Position numbers and translations under genes: made by a program | From: Candidatus Dadabacteria bacterium | Lineage (GTDB): Bacteria > Desulfobacterota_D > UBA1144 > Nemesobacterales > CSP1-2 | Assembly (NCBI GenBank): GCA_023250035.1 | Contig: JAHFBK010000002.1 | Location: 1-43,855 of the forward strand | DNA: 43,855 nt | Reading direction: 5' to 3' | In this document: piece by piece, positions 27,201 through 34,768 of the stretch | Position numbering within the stretch: position 1 is the stretch's first letter | Layout: every line of letters begins with the position of its first letter | Notes under the pieces: model-generated | Told to the model about the DNA's origin: nothing | The model's database searches: none | What the model saw: the letters and a program-made list of their open reading frames with translations, nothing else

Positions 27201-27778
27201 CACCTGTGGAGTACAAGAATCTCGAAGAAAGGTTTAAATTCTTAGGCGCTCAGAATGAGGATTTAGTAAATGCTATCTCATCACTTAAGAAGGCTATGAA
27301 TAAGATAGACAAGGAGTCTGAAAAAAGATTCAACGCTACGTTTGAAGTTCTGAATAAAAAGTTTCAAGAGGTCTTCAGCAGGATGTTTAGAGGTGGCGAG
27401 GCAAAGCTTGTTCTTACAAATAGCGAAGACCTCCTCGAAACCGGTGTTGATGTCATGGTAAGACCGAAAGGGAAAAGGTTTCAATCAGTAAACCTGCTTT
27501 CAGGCGGAGAAAAAGCCCTTTCAGCGATTGCTCTTGTACTTTCTGCTTGCTTTATAAGACCCGCCCCATTTCTTCTATTTGACGAGATTGACGCACCTTT
27601 AGACGATGCAAATACTAGTCAGGTTACCGATTTGCTTGAGGAAGCAACAAAGGATTCTCAGATTATAATTATTACTCACAATAAAAAAACTATGAAGGTT
27701 GCAAGAACACTAGTTGGAATAACTTCTGATGGTAGAAGCACATCCAAGGTAGTTTCCGTTGAGCTTAGGGGTAATTAG
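24242..27778 (+). CDS. smc: Chromosome segregation protein SMC
   Basis: 1178-residue SMC ATPase, core of the condensin-like complex with ScpA/ScpB. Head motifs are Walker A [20 protein letters not shown] at about 32-51, the C-terminal signature [17 protein letters not shown], and Walker B [15 protein letters not shown]. Two long coiled coils (about 170-500 and 670-1010) flank a hinge at about 505-670 ([28 protein letters not shown]). Full length with no break. The start lies next to a promoter and has no ribosome-binding site. ScpA and ScpB are not in the window. secA follows after 338 bases. Confidence 0.98.
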   Translation: [1178 protein letters not shown]

Positions 27779-28116
27779 GTCTACCATCAACTATTTAAAA
27801 TCCTTGAGCGTCATTATATGGTATAATTTACTTTATAGAAATTAGTAAGTTAGCTTTAGGGACGTTTGCTAATACACGCTCATCAATGAATTTAGCTATA
27901 AAGATACCAATCTACCTTCTTCTTATTGGATTCAATGTGGTTGACTAGTCTTATTTAGTAGCGATTCCTTACTAAACATAAATAGTTGAAAATTGTTTAT
28001 CTTTTGCCATTTCATTCTTATTTACGAAACACAGAATAAATAGACACCATCTACTTGTTATAAGGGGGTTTTGGGCTTATAATTTTAAACGGTTTTTGTA
28101 TTATTGGAGGTTTTAT
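27779..28116. other. Intergenic region before secA
   Basis: AT-rich, no gene seen apart from the secA promoter at its end. TTGAGC (27804) and TATAAT (27822) are too close (12 bases) to be a normal pair. Confidence 0.5.
28055..28083 (+). promoter_or_regulatory. Sigma70 promoter of secA
   Basis: TTGTTA (28055-28060) and TATAAT (28078-28083) are spaced by 17 bases. The leader of about 27 bases carries GGAGG (28106-28110) before ATG 28117. Confidence 0.75.
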
Positions 28117-30969
28117 ATGTTTAACTACATTATGAAAAAGATTATAGGGACCCAGAACGAGAGAGAGATTAACAAACTACGTTCTGTTGTTTTACACGCA
28201 AACGAGATTGAGCCTGAATTAATAAGGCTTTCAACCTCGGGGCTCATGGACAAAACCGATTATTATAAAGAATCAATAAAAAACCAACTTAACGAACATC
28301 GTGAACAAGACGAAGGTGAATATTTCAAGAAGATGGAGGAGATCCTATGGGAAATCCTGCCCGAAGCCTTTGCCGTAGTCCGAGAGGCATCTCGAAGAAC
28401 CTTAGGAATGCGCCATTTTGATGTTCAGATTATAGGCGGCATAATCCTTCATCAAGGAAAGATCACAGAGATGAAAACAGGTGAAGGAAAGACTCTTGTT
28501 GCTGCTTTACCTCTTTATTTAAATGGTATCACTGGCTTTGGCGGGCATCTGGTTACAGTAAATGACTATCTTGCTAGACGTGACGCAATATGGATGGGGC
28601 CCATTTATAAACTCCTTGGACTCAAGGTTGGTGTTATAAATCACGAGATTTCATATCTTGTAGAGTGGGAAGACCCTGAAAGGGCAGAACAGGCAATGAA
28701 GAAGAATCTCAGTGTTTGGCCTAATGAGTATATTGGACTCGATTTGCCGCCTGAAAGAAACCTTGAGGCATTTGCTGCTTATAAGACAAAGTTGGTCGAG
28801 AGCACAAGGAAGGAGGCCTACCTAGCCAATGCCACTTATGGGACAAACAACGAATTTGGCTTTGACTACCTTCGCGATAACATGAAATTTTCCCTTGAAG
28901 ACTATGTTCAAAGAGAACACAGTTATGGAATTGTGGATGAAGTAGATAGCATACTGATAGATGAGGCAAGAACGCCTTTAATAATATCAGGTCCTTCAGA
29001 AGAATCTACTCAGCTCTACTATCAGATAGATAATGTTGTGAGAAAGCTTAGAAAAGAGGTTGACTTTACTATTGATGAAAAAACCCGTCAGGTAACACTT
29101 ACCGAAGAGGGTGCAACAAAGGTTGAGAGGGTGCTTAGTGTAAATAATATCTATGACACTATACATCTAGAGCTACTTCATCACGTGATTCAGGCTCTTC
29201 GCGCGCATAACCTCTTTCAAAATGATGTGGATTATATAGTGAAAGAGGGAAAGGTAATAATTGTGGATGAGTTCACTGGAAGACTTATGCCGGGAAGAAG
29301 ATGGAGCGATGGGCTTCATCAGGCGATCGAGGCGAAAGAGGGTGTCGAGATAGAAAGTGAAAATCAGACACTAGCTACAATCACGATTCAAAACTATTTC
29401 AGAATGTATAGAAAACTCGCCGGGATGACGGGAACCGCCGACACAGAGGCGCTTGAGTTTAAGAAGATTTATAACCTAGATGTAGCAGTCATCCCCACGC
29501 ACAAACCTATGATAAGGATTGACTCCAATGATTCAGTGTATAAAACTGAGCGTGAGAAGTTTAATGCGGTTGTTGATGGAATAAAAGACCTTCACACTCA
29601 GGGAAGACCTGTACTTGTGGGAACCACATCTATTGAGAAATCAGAGAAGCTAAACAAGATGCTTGATAAACTTAGAATCAATCACCAAGTCCTGAATGCA
29701 AAGCAGCATGAAAGGGAGGCTGAGATAATAGCCCAGGCAGGGAGGATTGGGTCAGTAACTATTGCTACAAACATGGCTGGTCGAGGAACGGATATCCTCC
29801 TTGGAGGGAACCCAGAGTTTCTTGCAAGGGATATTACACTGAGAAAGTTCAAAATTGAATTACATGAAGCGGAGCCCCATCAATTTGAGGAAGCCATGCT
29901 TGAGGCTAAAGCTATTTGTGAGGATGAGAAGAGAAGGGTTCTTGAGCTAGGCGGTCTTCACATAGTAGGTACGGAACGACATGAAGCTAGACGAATTGAC
30001 AATCAGTTGAGAGGAAGGTCTGGAAGACAGGGTGATCCAGGTTCGTCTCGTTTTTACGTGTCGCTTGAGGATGATTTGATGAGGCTTTTTGCATCTGACA
30101 GAATCTCCCGAATAATGGACAAGCTAGGATGGAATGAAGGGGAACCCATTGAACATAAGCTGATTACTAAATCAATAGAGAATGCCCAGAAGAGGGTTGA
30201 GGCAAGAAACTTTGACATTAGAAAGCACCTTCTTGAATATGATGACGTTTTAAACACACAGAGGGACGTTGTTTACACGAAGAGAAAAGAAATACTTGCC
30301 GGAGAGAATCTTAAGGAAGGCCTCTACGAGATGGTGGATGAACTATTGGACGAAATCGTTCCGATTTATGTTCCTGAAAAAACCAATTCAAACGAGTTGG
30401 ATCTAAAGGGACTAGGCGATGCCATCTTCAGGGATTTCAATGTGCATGTCAGCTTCGATGGTGTTTCTTTTGATGGGATGAAGAACCAAGATATAGTTGA
30501 GATTGTGAGAGAGAAGGTCCGTTCCTCCTATGAGGATAAGGAAAGTCAGATAGGGGGAGAGACCTTAAGACATGTTGAAAGATATATAATGCTTCAGACA
30601 CTTGATTACCTTTGGAAAGACCACCTCCTTAGCATGGATCATTTAAGGGAGGGAATTGGGCTTAGAGGCTATGCTCAGAAGGACCCTCTATATGAATACA
30701 AGAAGGAAGGATACGAGATGTTTTCAGCGATGATGAATCGCTTCAAAGAGGAGGCTTGTGAAAAGTTATTCAGGGTAAAACCTGTGAGCGAAGTAGATAT
30801 GGAACGGCTTGAGAGAAGAAGAAGGCTTGAGCAACAACGTATGGTTTTGAGCAGGGGAGAGGGTGAGGAAAGAAAGGCGCCCATAAGGCGTGATAGAAAA
30901 ATCGGAAGAAACGATCCTTGCTACTGTGGAAGCGGAAAGAAATATAAGAAATGCTGTGGAAGGGCGTAG
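28117..30969 (+). CDS. secA: Preprotein translocase ATPase SecA
   Basis: Motor ATPase of the Sec export pathway, working at the inner face of the cytoplasmic membrane with SecYEG. ATG 28117 ([18 protein letters not shown]) is chosen because GGAGG is 6 bases upstream; an in-frame TTG at 28096 overlaps that site. Walker [15 protein letters not shown] is near residue 119, and [20 protein letters not shown] is near 272. The helicase-like block [16 protein letters not shown], then [20 protein letters not shown] and the [20 protein letters not shown] part follow. The C-terminal zinc finger [14 protein letters not shown] (SecB/phospholipid-binding) is complete. 950 residues, normal. Confidence 0.98.
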   Translation: MFNYIMKKIIGTQNEREINKLRSVVLHANEIEPELIRLSTSGLMDKTDYYKESIKNQLNEHREQDEGEYFKKMEEILWEILPEAFAVVREASRRTLGMRHFDVQIIGGIILHQGKITEMKTGEGKTLVAALPLYLNGITGFGGHLVTVNDYLARRDAIWMGPIYKLLGLKVGVINHEISYLVEWEDPERAEQAMKKNLSVWPNEYIGLDLPPERNLEAFAAYKTKLVESTRKEAYLANATYGTNNEFGFDYLRDNMKFSLEDYVQREHSYGIVDEVDSILIDEARTPLIISGPSEESTQLYYQIDNVVRKLRKEVDFTIDEKTRQVTLTEEGATKVERVLSVNNIYDTIHLELLHHVIQALRAHNLFQNDVDYIVKEGKVIIVDEFTGRLMPGRRWSDGLHQAIEAKEGVEIESENQTLATITIQNYFRMYRKLAGMTGTADTEALEFKKIYNLDVAVIPTHKPMIRIDSNDSVYKTEREKFNAVVDGIKDLHTQGRPVLVGTTSIEKSEKLNKMLDKLRINHQVLNAKQHEREAEIIAQAGRIGSVTIATNMAGRGTDILLGGNPEFLARDITLRKFKIELHEAEPHQFEEAMLEAKAICEDEKRRVLELGGLHIVGTERHEARRIDNQLRGRSGRQGDPGSSRFYVSLEDDLMRLFASDRISRIMDKLGWNEGEPIEHKLITKSIENAQKRVEARNFDIRKHLLEYDDVLNTQRDVVYTKRKEILAGENLKEGLYEMVDELLDEIVPIYVPEKTNSNELDLKGLGDAIFRDFNVHVSFDGVSFDGMKNQDIVEIVREKVRSSYEDKESQIGGETLRHVERYIMLQTLDYLWKDHLLSMDHLREGIGLRGYAQKDPLYEYKKEGYEMFSAMMNRFKEEACEKLFRVKPVSEVDMERLERRRRLEQQRMVLSRGEGEERKAPIRRDRKIGRNDPCYCGSGKKYKKCCGRA

Positions 30970-31000
30970 TGATAACATGGCTAAGTTAAATAGCAAGAGG

Positions 31001-31081
31001 TCATTGCGAGGAGCGATAGCGACGAAGCAATCCCCTCGGGATACAAGAGATTGCTTTGCTCCTTTTAGTCGCTCGCAATGA
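31001..31081. repeat. Palindromic repeat TCATTGCGAGGAGCG
   Basis: The left arm TCATTGCGAGGAGCGATAGC plus GACGAAGCAATC faces GATTGCTTTGCTCCTTTTAG plus TCGCTCGCAATGA. This imperfect palindrome is a well-known dispersed type in many bacterial genomes. It lies between secA and the MoxR gene. Confidence 0.85.
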
Positions 31082-31119
31082 CACTTAATAGCATCGTAGC
31101 CTAGGAGGAGGTAGTTAAT

Positions 31120-32061
31120 TTGGAGGCATTTCTGCCTATCAAGAAGATTAATATCCTTGAGAAAAACATACAAGCTGTTATAAAGGGGAAACCAGAGGCA
31201 GCAAAGGCAACACTTGTTGCATTTCTTTCACAAGGACACATGCTGATTGAAGATGTGCCAGGTGTTGGAAAAACAACACTTGCTCAGGTACTTGCAAGAT
31301 CAACAGATCTTTCTTTTAAGAGGGTTCAATTTACGAGCGACCTTCTTCCATCGGATATTCTCGGAGTATCTATTTACGACCAGAAAACTGGGGAGTTTGA
31401 TTTTAAAGCAGGTCCAATCTTTGCAAATATAATTCTTGCTGATGAGATAAACCGAGCGACACCTAAAACTCAAAGCGCCCTTTTAGAAGCGATGAGCGAA
31501 TCTAAGATAACAATAGATGGAAAAACCTACGAGCTACCAAAACCTTTTATGGTAATTGCCACCCAAAACCCATTTGAGTATCGAGGAACCTTTCCACTTC
31601 CTGAAAATCAGTTAGATCGTTTTTCTATGAGGGTAAGCATTGGGTATCCGGATTATGAGAGTGAAAAGGAAATCCTCTTAAAGTTCAACCCGGCAAAACC
31701 TTGGGACGGTATACAATCAGTTGTATCTAGGGAAGAGGTGCTAGTTATACAGACTATGGTTGAAAGGGTTCATCTGGATGAATCTATTCTTGACTATATT
31801 TTGACAATTATAAAAGAGACAAGAAACCCTAAGGTATTTGAGCTTGGAGTGAGTCCAAGGGGAGCGATAGCCCTTAAGCGTGCGGCTCAGTCACATGCGC
31901 TTATCGAGGGTAGAGCATACTGTATTCCAGATGATGTAAAGGAAATGGCTGTGCCAGTTCTTTCTCATAGGGTCATTCTTAAACACGATCGCATGGGGGG
32001 AAAGGGAAGGGAGGAAGAGGCACTTATAGAGGTACTAGAGCGAGTTAAGGTTCCAATTTAG
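31120..32061 (+). CDS. MoxR family AAA+ ATPase
   Basis: 313-residue MoxR-type AAA+ ATPase, a chaperone-like ATPase that helps mature or activate partner complexes. Walker A is DVPGVGKTTLAQ, Walker B is ILADEINRATPKTQSALLEA, sensor 1 is VIATQNPFEYRGTFPLPENQ, and the lid region has SPRGAIALKRAA. Start TTG 31120 follows AGGAGGAGG. MoxR genes are usually followed by DUF58 and VWA-domain genes. Here only a small membrane protein follows, so the normal partners are missing from this locus. Confidence 0.93.
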   Translation: MEAFLPIKKINILEKNIQAVIKGKPEAAKATLVAFLSQGHMLIEDVPGVGKTTLAQVLARSTDLSFKRVQFTSDLLPSDILGVSIYDQKTGEFDFKAGPIFANIILADEINRATPKTQSALLEAMSESKITIDGKTYELPKPFMVIATQNPFEYRGTFPLPENQLDRFSMRVSIGYPDYESEKEILLKFNPAKPWDGIQSVVSREEVLVIQTMVERVHLDESILDYILTIIKETRNPKVFELGVSPRGAIALKRAAQSHALIEGRAYCIPDDVKEMAVPVLSHRVILKHDRMGGKGREEEALIEVLERVKVPI

Positions 32062-32065
32062 GTAT

Positions 32066-32150
32066 TTGTCGTTTGGGGTTCGTGTTTCGAGACCCGTTTT
32101 CACATTGCGTGATACTAGATCTCGACTTACAATTCACTATTCACGAAAAT
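32066..32150. repeat. Repeat segment with GGTTCGTG and TTCACTATTCACGA
   Basis: GGTTCGTG (32077-32084) and TTCACTATTCACGA (32133-32146) are mirrored at 32431-32491 on the other side of the next gene. This makes the upstream extension of that gene unlikely to be coding. Confidence 0.55.
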
Positions 32151-32161
32151 GGAGGGGAACA

Positions 32162-32434
32162 TTGAATACAAAGCCTAGAATCTATTTTTATAAGGGCAAG
32201 TTACCATTATCTATCATTCCACTTGTTTTATTTGTACTAATAGTCCTTATTTTATTTGCTATTCTAGGTCTTTTTATCGGCGTTATCCTTGGAGCTGCTA
32301 TGTTAGGATTTATCGTTCTCCGTCTCCTTATTTCATCCAAGAAGAAACAAGCCAAGCCGGTAGAAGAAGATAGTCGTACCATTGTACTAAATGAAAGAGG
32401 TTATGAAATTATAGAAAAGGGAAGAAAAGAGTGA
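32162..32434 (+). CDS. Small membrane protein downstream of moxR
   Basis: 90-residue protein (MNTKPRIYFYKGKLPLSIIP) with a long hydrophobic stretch at about residues 15-56, probably two membrane segments, and a charged cytoplasmic tail (SSKKKQAKPVEED). Start TTG 32162 is preferred: GGAGGGG (32151-32157) lies just upstream, and the frame before it is made of repeat sequence. A longer frame from 32066 also exists. No family recognised. It may form a unit with MoxR, 100 bases upstream. Confidence 0.65.
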   Translation: MNTKPRIYFYKGKLPLSIIPLVLFVLIVLILFAILGLFIGVILGAAMLGFIVLRLLISSKKKQAKPVEEDSRTIVLNERGYEIIEKGRKE

Positions 32435-32491
32435 ATCGTGCTTACATGATCGAACCTCGAATCACTATACACGATTCACAAGCCACGAACC
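32431..32491. repeat. Inverted repeat GTGAATCGTG ... CACGATTCAC
   Basis: Perfect 10-base arms at 32431-32440 and 32470-32479. They are followed by CACGAACC (32484-32491), the mirror of GGTTCGTG at 32077-32084. It lies between two convergent genes and could act as a bidirectional hairpin, though no T-run is present. Confidence 0.65.
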
Positions 32492-32493
32492 AC

Positions 32494-32772
32494 TTATTTA
32501 GCTTTATCAATCTTCTTTGCTAGGTTGATGTCATTATCAGTAACACCACCCTGACTGTGAGTCGAAAGGGTTAGAGTAACCTTATTATATTGAATCAGAA
32601 AGTCTGGATGATGGTTTGCTTCTTCAGCTAGGTCTGATACCGTATTTACGAAGGCAATCGCATCTTTAAATGTCTTATGTTTGTAAATCTTATAGATTTC
32701 GTTGCCCTTTAGTTCCCAGCCATCTAGGTCTTTAAGTTTATCTTTTATTTCTTTTTCTGATAAGACCGCCAT
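32494..32772 (-). CDS. phhB: Pterin-4-alpha-carbinolamine dehydratase
   Basis: 92-residue PCD/DCoH-family enzyme, which dehydrates 4a-hydroxytetrahydropterin and recycles tetrahydropterin. The conserved active-site run EANHHPDFLIQYNKVTLTLS and the THSQGGVTDNDINLAKKID end are intact; family motif EAHHPD is here EANHHPD. GGAGGTAAC precedes the ATG. No phenylalanine hydroxylase is nearby, so the substrate context (pterin salvage or molybdopterin) is unknown. Confidence 0.93.
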   Translation of the reverse strand: MAVLSEKEIKDKLKDLDGWELKGNEIYKIYKHKTFKDAIAFVNTVSDLAEEANHHPDFLIQYNKVTLTLSTHSQGGVTDNDINLAKKIDKAK

Positions 32773-32925
32773 GTCGTTACCTCCGTTGATTCATAGTAAG
32801 GTTGAGTATGATGATATATACTATCACGAGATTTGTGATGATCATAAACCTGGGTGAGTTCTGCACAAATAAACATCTTTATATTCATTTTAAGCTCTTT
32901 TTCAAGCACTTTCATATGGATTTAA

Positions 32926-33492
32926 GCGGGATTCAAAAGAATTACGAACGAGTCAGAGCGGGATTTTAGGATACGACTCCAAGAGGCATCACGTGAAGAG
33001 AGAGATCAATTAGTTGAAAGGCTTGGGCAAAAGTATGCACCTAAGATTGCCGCCCTTGAGGAACGCATTCGCCGCGCGGAACAGGCAGTAGCCAGACAGG
33101 AAGAGCAAGCTAAGCAGCAGAAGCTACAGACTGCTATCTCATTTGGAACCACCTTGCTTGGCGCTTTTCTCGGAAAGAAAAGGGTAAGTGTCTCTACTTT
33201 AGGAAGAGCCACGACCGCCGTGCGCGGAGTTGGGCGTACTATGAAAGAATCACAGGATATTGATCGCGCCGAAGAGACTTTGGATGTTTTGAAGAATCAG
33301 CTTGCCGAGCTCGAGGCCCGGTTCCAAGCAGAAACTGAGGAAATCGCGACAAGAATTAGCTCGCGGACAGAACCCCTTGAAACTTTTGAAATAAGGCCAA
33401 AAAAATCAAACGTATCAGTCAATGTACTTGCACTTGTTTGGGTTCCCTATTGGCAAGATGAGCAAGGCAGAATGAAACCTGCATGGACTTAG
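32926..33492 (+). pseudogene. C-terminal remnant of a HerA/DUF87-type ATP-binding protein
   Basis: An open frame after the stop at 32923-32925 has no usable start until TTG 33154. It reads ITNESERDFRIRLQEASREE and continues as a coiled coil (YAPKIAALEERIRRAEQAVA), then TTLLGAFLGKKRVSVSTLGR and MKESQDIDRAEETLDVLKNQ, ending LALVWVPYWQDEQGRMKPAW. That is the tail I know from large HerA/DUF87 ATP-binding proteins. The ATPase domain is entirely missing upstream, so this is a truncated gene. The segment is visibly richer in G and C than its surroundings, hinting at acquisition. Confidence 0.7.
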
Positions 33493-33500
33493 TGAAACTA

Positions 33501-33625
33501 CAAATCCAAAATCACAAAATACAATCTCTAAATAAATTCAAATGACCAAAACTCAAAATTTAATACAGCTTGGAATTTGGCACATGGAATTTGTTTGTTG
33601 TTTGGTGCTTGTGATTTGGAATTTG
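33501..33625. repeat. Palindromic repeat CAAATCCAAAATCACAA
   Basis: CAAATCCAAAATCACAA (33501-33517) is mirrored by TTGTGATTTGGAATTTG (33609-33625) with one or two differences. The inner part also contains TTGGAATTTGGCACATGG. Elements of this composition are widespread in several environmental lineages. Confidence 0.8.
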
Positions 33626-33647
33626 TCTTAATTCGGAGCTTATTCAA

Positions 33648-34175
33648 ATGCCAATAGCCTTTATAGGAATAGGTTCAAATCTTGGAAACAGGATTGAAAA
33701 CTGCGCTAAAGGTGTTGAGGAAATCTCGACTTTCACAAAGATTATCGTTGTTTCCTCTTTTTATGAAACCGAGCCTGTCGATAAGGAAGACCAGTCAGAT
33801 TTCATAAACTGCATGATAAAGATTGAAACTGCTCATCCCCCTTTGGAACTTTTGTCCTTTCTTAAATCTTTGGAGAGACAACTTGGAAGGAAGAACAAAG
33901 AAAAATGGGGTCCGAGAATAATTGACTTTGATATTATATTTTATGACGATCTTATAATCGAAACAAATGATCTCACTATTCCTCATCCAAGGGCTCATCT
34001 TAGACGTTTTGTCCTCCAACCCCTATTTGAGATTGCCCCGAATTTTATACATCCGGTATTAAGGAAATCTGTTTCTGAGCTTCTAAGTGAGGTTAGGTGT
34101 ACTAAGAAGGTATTAAAAGTAGGCGATTTTTCAACATGCTATTCACATAAATCCACAACTTATCCACAAACATAA
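33648..34175 (+). CDS. folK: HPPK (6-hydroxymethyl-dihydropterin pyrophosphokinase)
   Basis: Transfers pyrophosphate from ATP to 6-hydroxymethyl-7,8-dihydropterin in folate synthesis. IGIGSNLGNRIENC opens the protein, and FINCMIKIET, GPRIIDFDIIFYDD (metal-binding aspartates) and LTIPHPRAHLRRFVLQPL complete the family blocks. 175 residues. The tail after about residue 150 is not conserved. GGAG lies 11 bases upstream of the ATG. Folate genes folP and folB are not adjacent. It ends within the first DnaA-box region. Confidence 0.95.
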   Translation: MPIAFIGIGSNLGNRIENCAKGVEEISTFTKIIVVSSFYETEPVDKEDQSDFINCMIKIETAHPPLELLSFLKSLERQLGRKNKEKWGPRIIDFDIIFYDDLIIETNDLTIPHPRAHLRRFVLQPLFEIAPNFIHPVLRKSVSELLSEVRCTKKVLKVGDFSTCYSHKSTTYPQT

Positions 34176-34323
34176 AACATAACTTTCCATAACTTATCCA
34201 CATCTATGGGATTTTTTTCTTTAAATATAACTCATTAAAAATACAACGTTATTTACACCATCTTAATTAAAAATAGTGCTAATAATGAATAATTATTACA
34301 TAATAGCTTCGAAGTTATCCACA
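34160..34323. promoter_or_regulatory. Cluster of three perfect DnaA boxes
   Basis: TTATCCACA occurs at 34160-34168, 34194-34202 and 34315-34323, all on the plus strand, with a weaker AAATCCACA at 34149-34157. The third box follows a very AT-rich stretch (34205-34310). The first box lies in the 3' end of folK. The cluster could be a replication origin or a DnaA-titration or regulatory site; sequence alone does not decide. Confidence 0.7.
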
Positions 34324-34521
34324 AGACATGTTAGAGATGTTTTTTATTAGTTACGTACAACGACTTTAGAGATTAAGGCATTCCTGATACATTCATGCTC
34401 CAAAATCAAATCACCATTTATTAGTATTGGTACAATAGCAGCTAACTAACCATATTGACTTGATTTTAATATTCAAAATAAGCTATTATAGTAATAATAC
34501 TTTATTAAGAATGGTTTTGAG
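34176..34521. other. AT-rich gene-free stretch downstream of folK
   Basis: 346 bases with no reading frame of interest. Contents are two DnaA boxes, a strongly AT-rich centre and a promoter (34460-34489) for the following genes. Confidence 0.7.
34460..34489 (+). promoter_or_regulatory. Predicted promoter of the sensor-kinase unit
   Basis: TTGATT (34460-34465) and TATTAT (34484-34489) are spaced by 18 bases. Confidence 0.5.
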
Positions 34522-34758
34522 ATGGGGTCAACCTACGACAAATACGGACTTAATTGCTTAGTTCTCTCAGCACAAATATACCCAATTAAAATAGAATGTG
34601 ACCACCCTTTTAAACTGAAATTAAAAGCGGAAAATACACATATTCATACGAGCGTATTATATGATCAAAAGATTATCAAAGAACTGGTATTAACCATTTT
34701 TACTGGAGAGTTTTACAAACCGAGAGATTTAATAGTCTTAAATTACTGTCTGCTTTAG
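34522..34758 (+). CDS. Small hypothetical protein before the sensor kinase
   Basis: 78-residue frame (MGSTYDKYGLNCLVLSAQIY start) with mixed strand-like and helical segments; no family recognised and no signal peptide. The ATG is preceded by a weak TTTGAG. It ends 10 bases before the kinase ATG and lies just after a plausible promoter, so it may be a short cotranscribed protein or only an untranslated leader. Confidence 0.4.
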   Translation: MGSTYDKYGLNCLVLSAQIYPIKIECDHPFKLKLKAENTHIHTSVLYDQKIIKELVLTIFTGEFYKPRDLIVLNYCLL

Positions 34759-34768
34759 GAGGTAAAAC

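Noticed and set aside
27804-27827. TTGAGC and TATAAT pair upstream of secA
   Set aside because: The 12-base spacing is too short for a sigma70 promoter; a better pair lies at 28055-28083.
32066-32161. Upstream extension of the small membrane protein gene
   Set aside because: The sequence consists of repeat motifs that are mirrored downstream, and a strong Shine-Dalgarno site marks TTG 32162.
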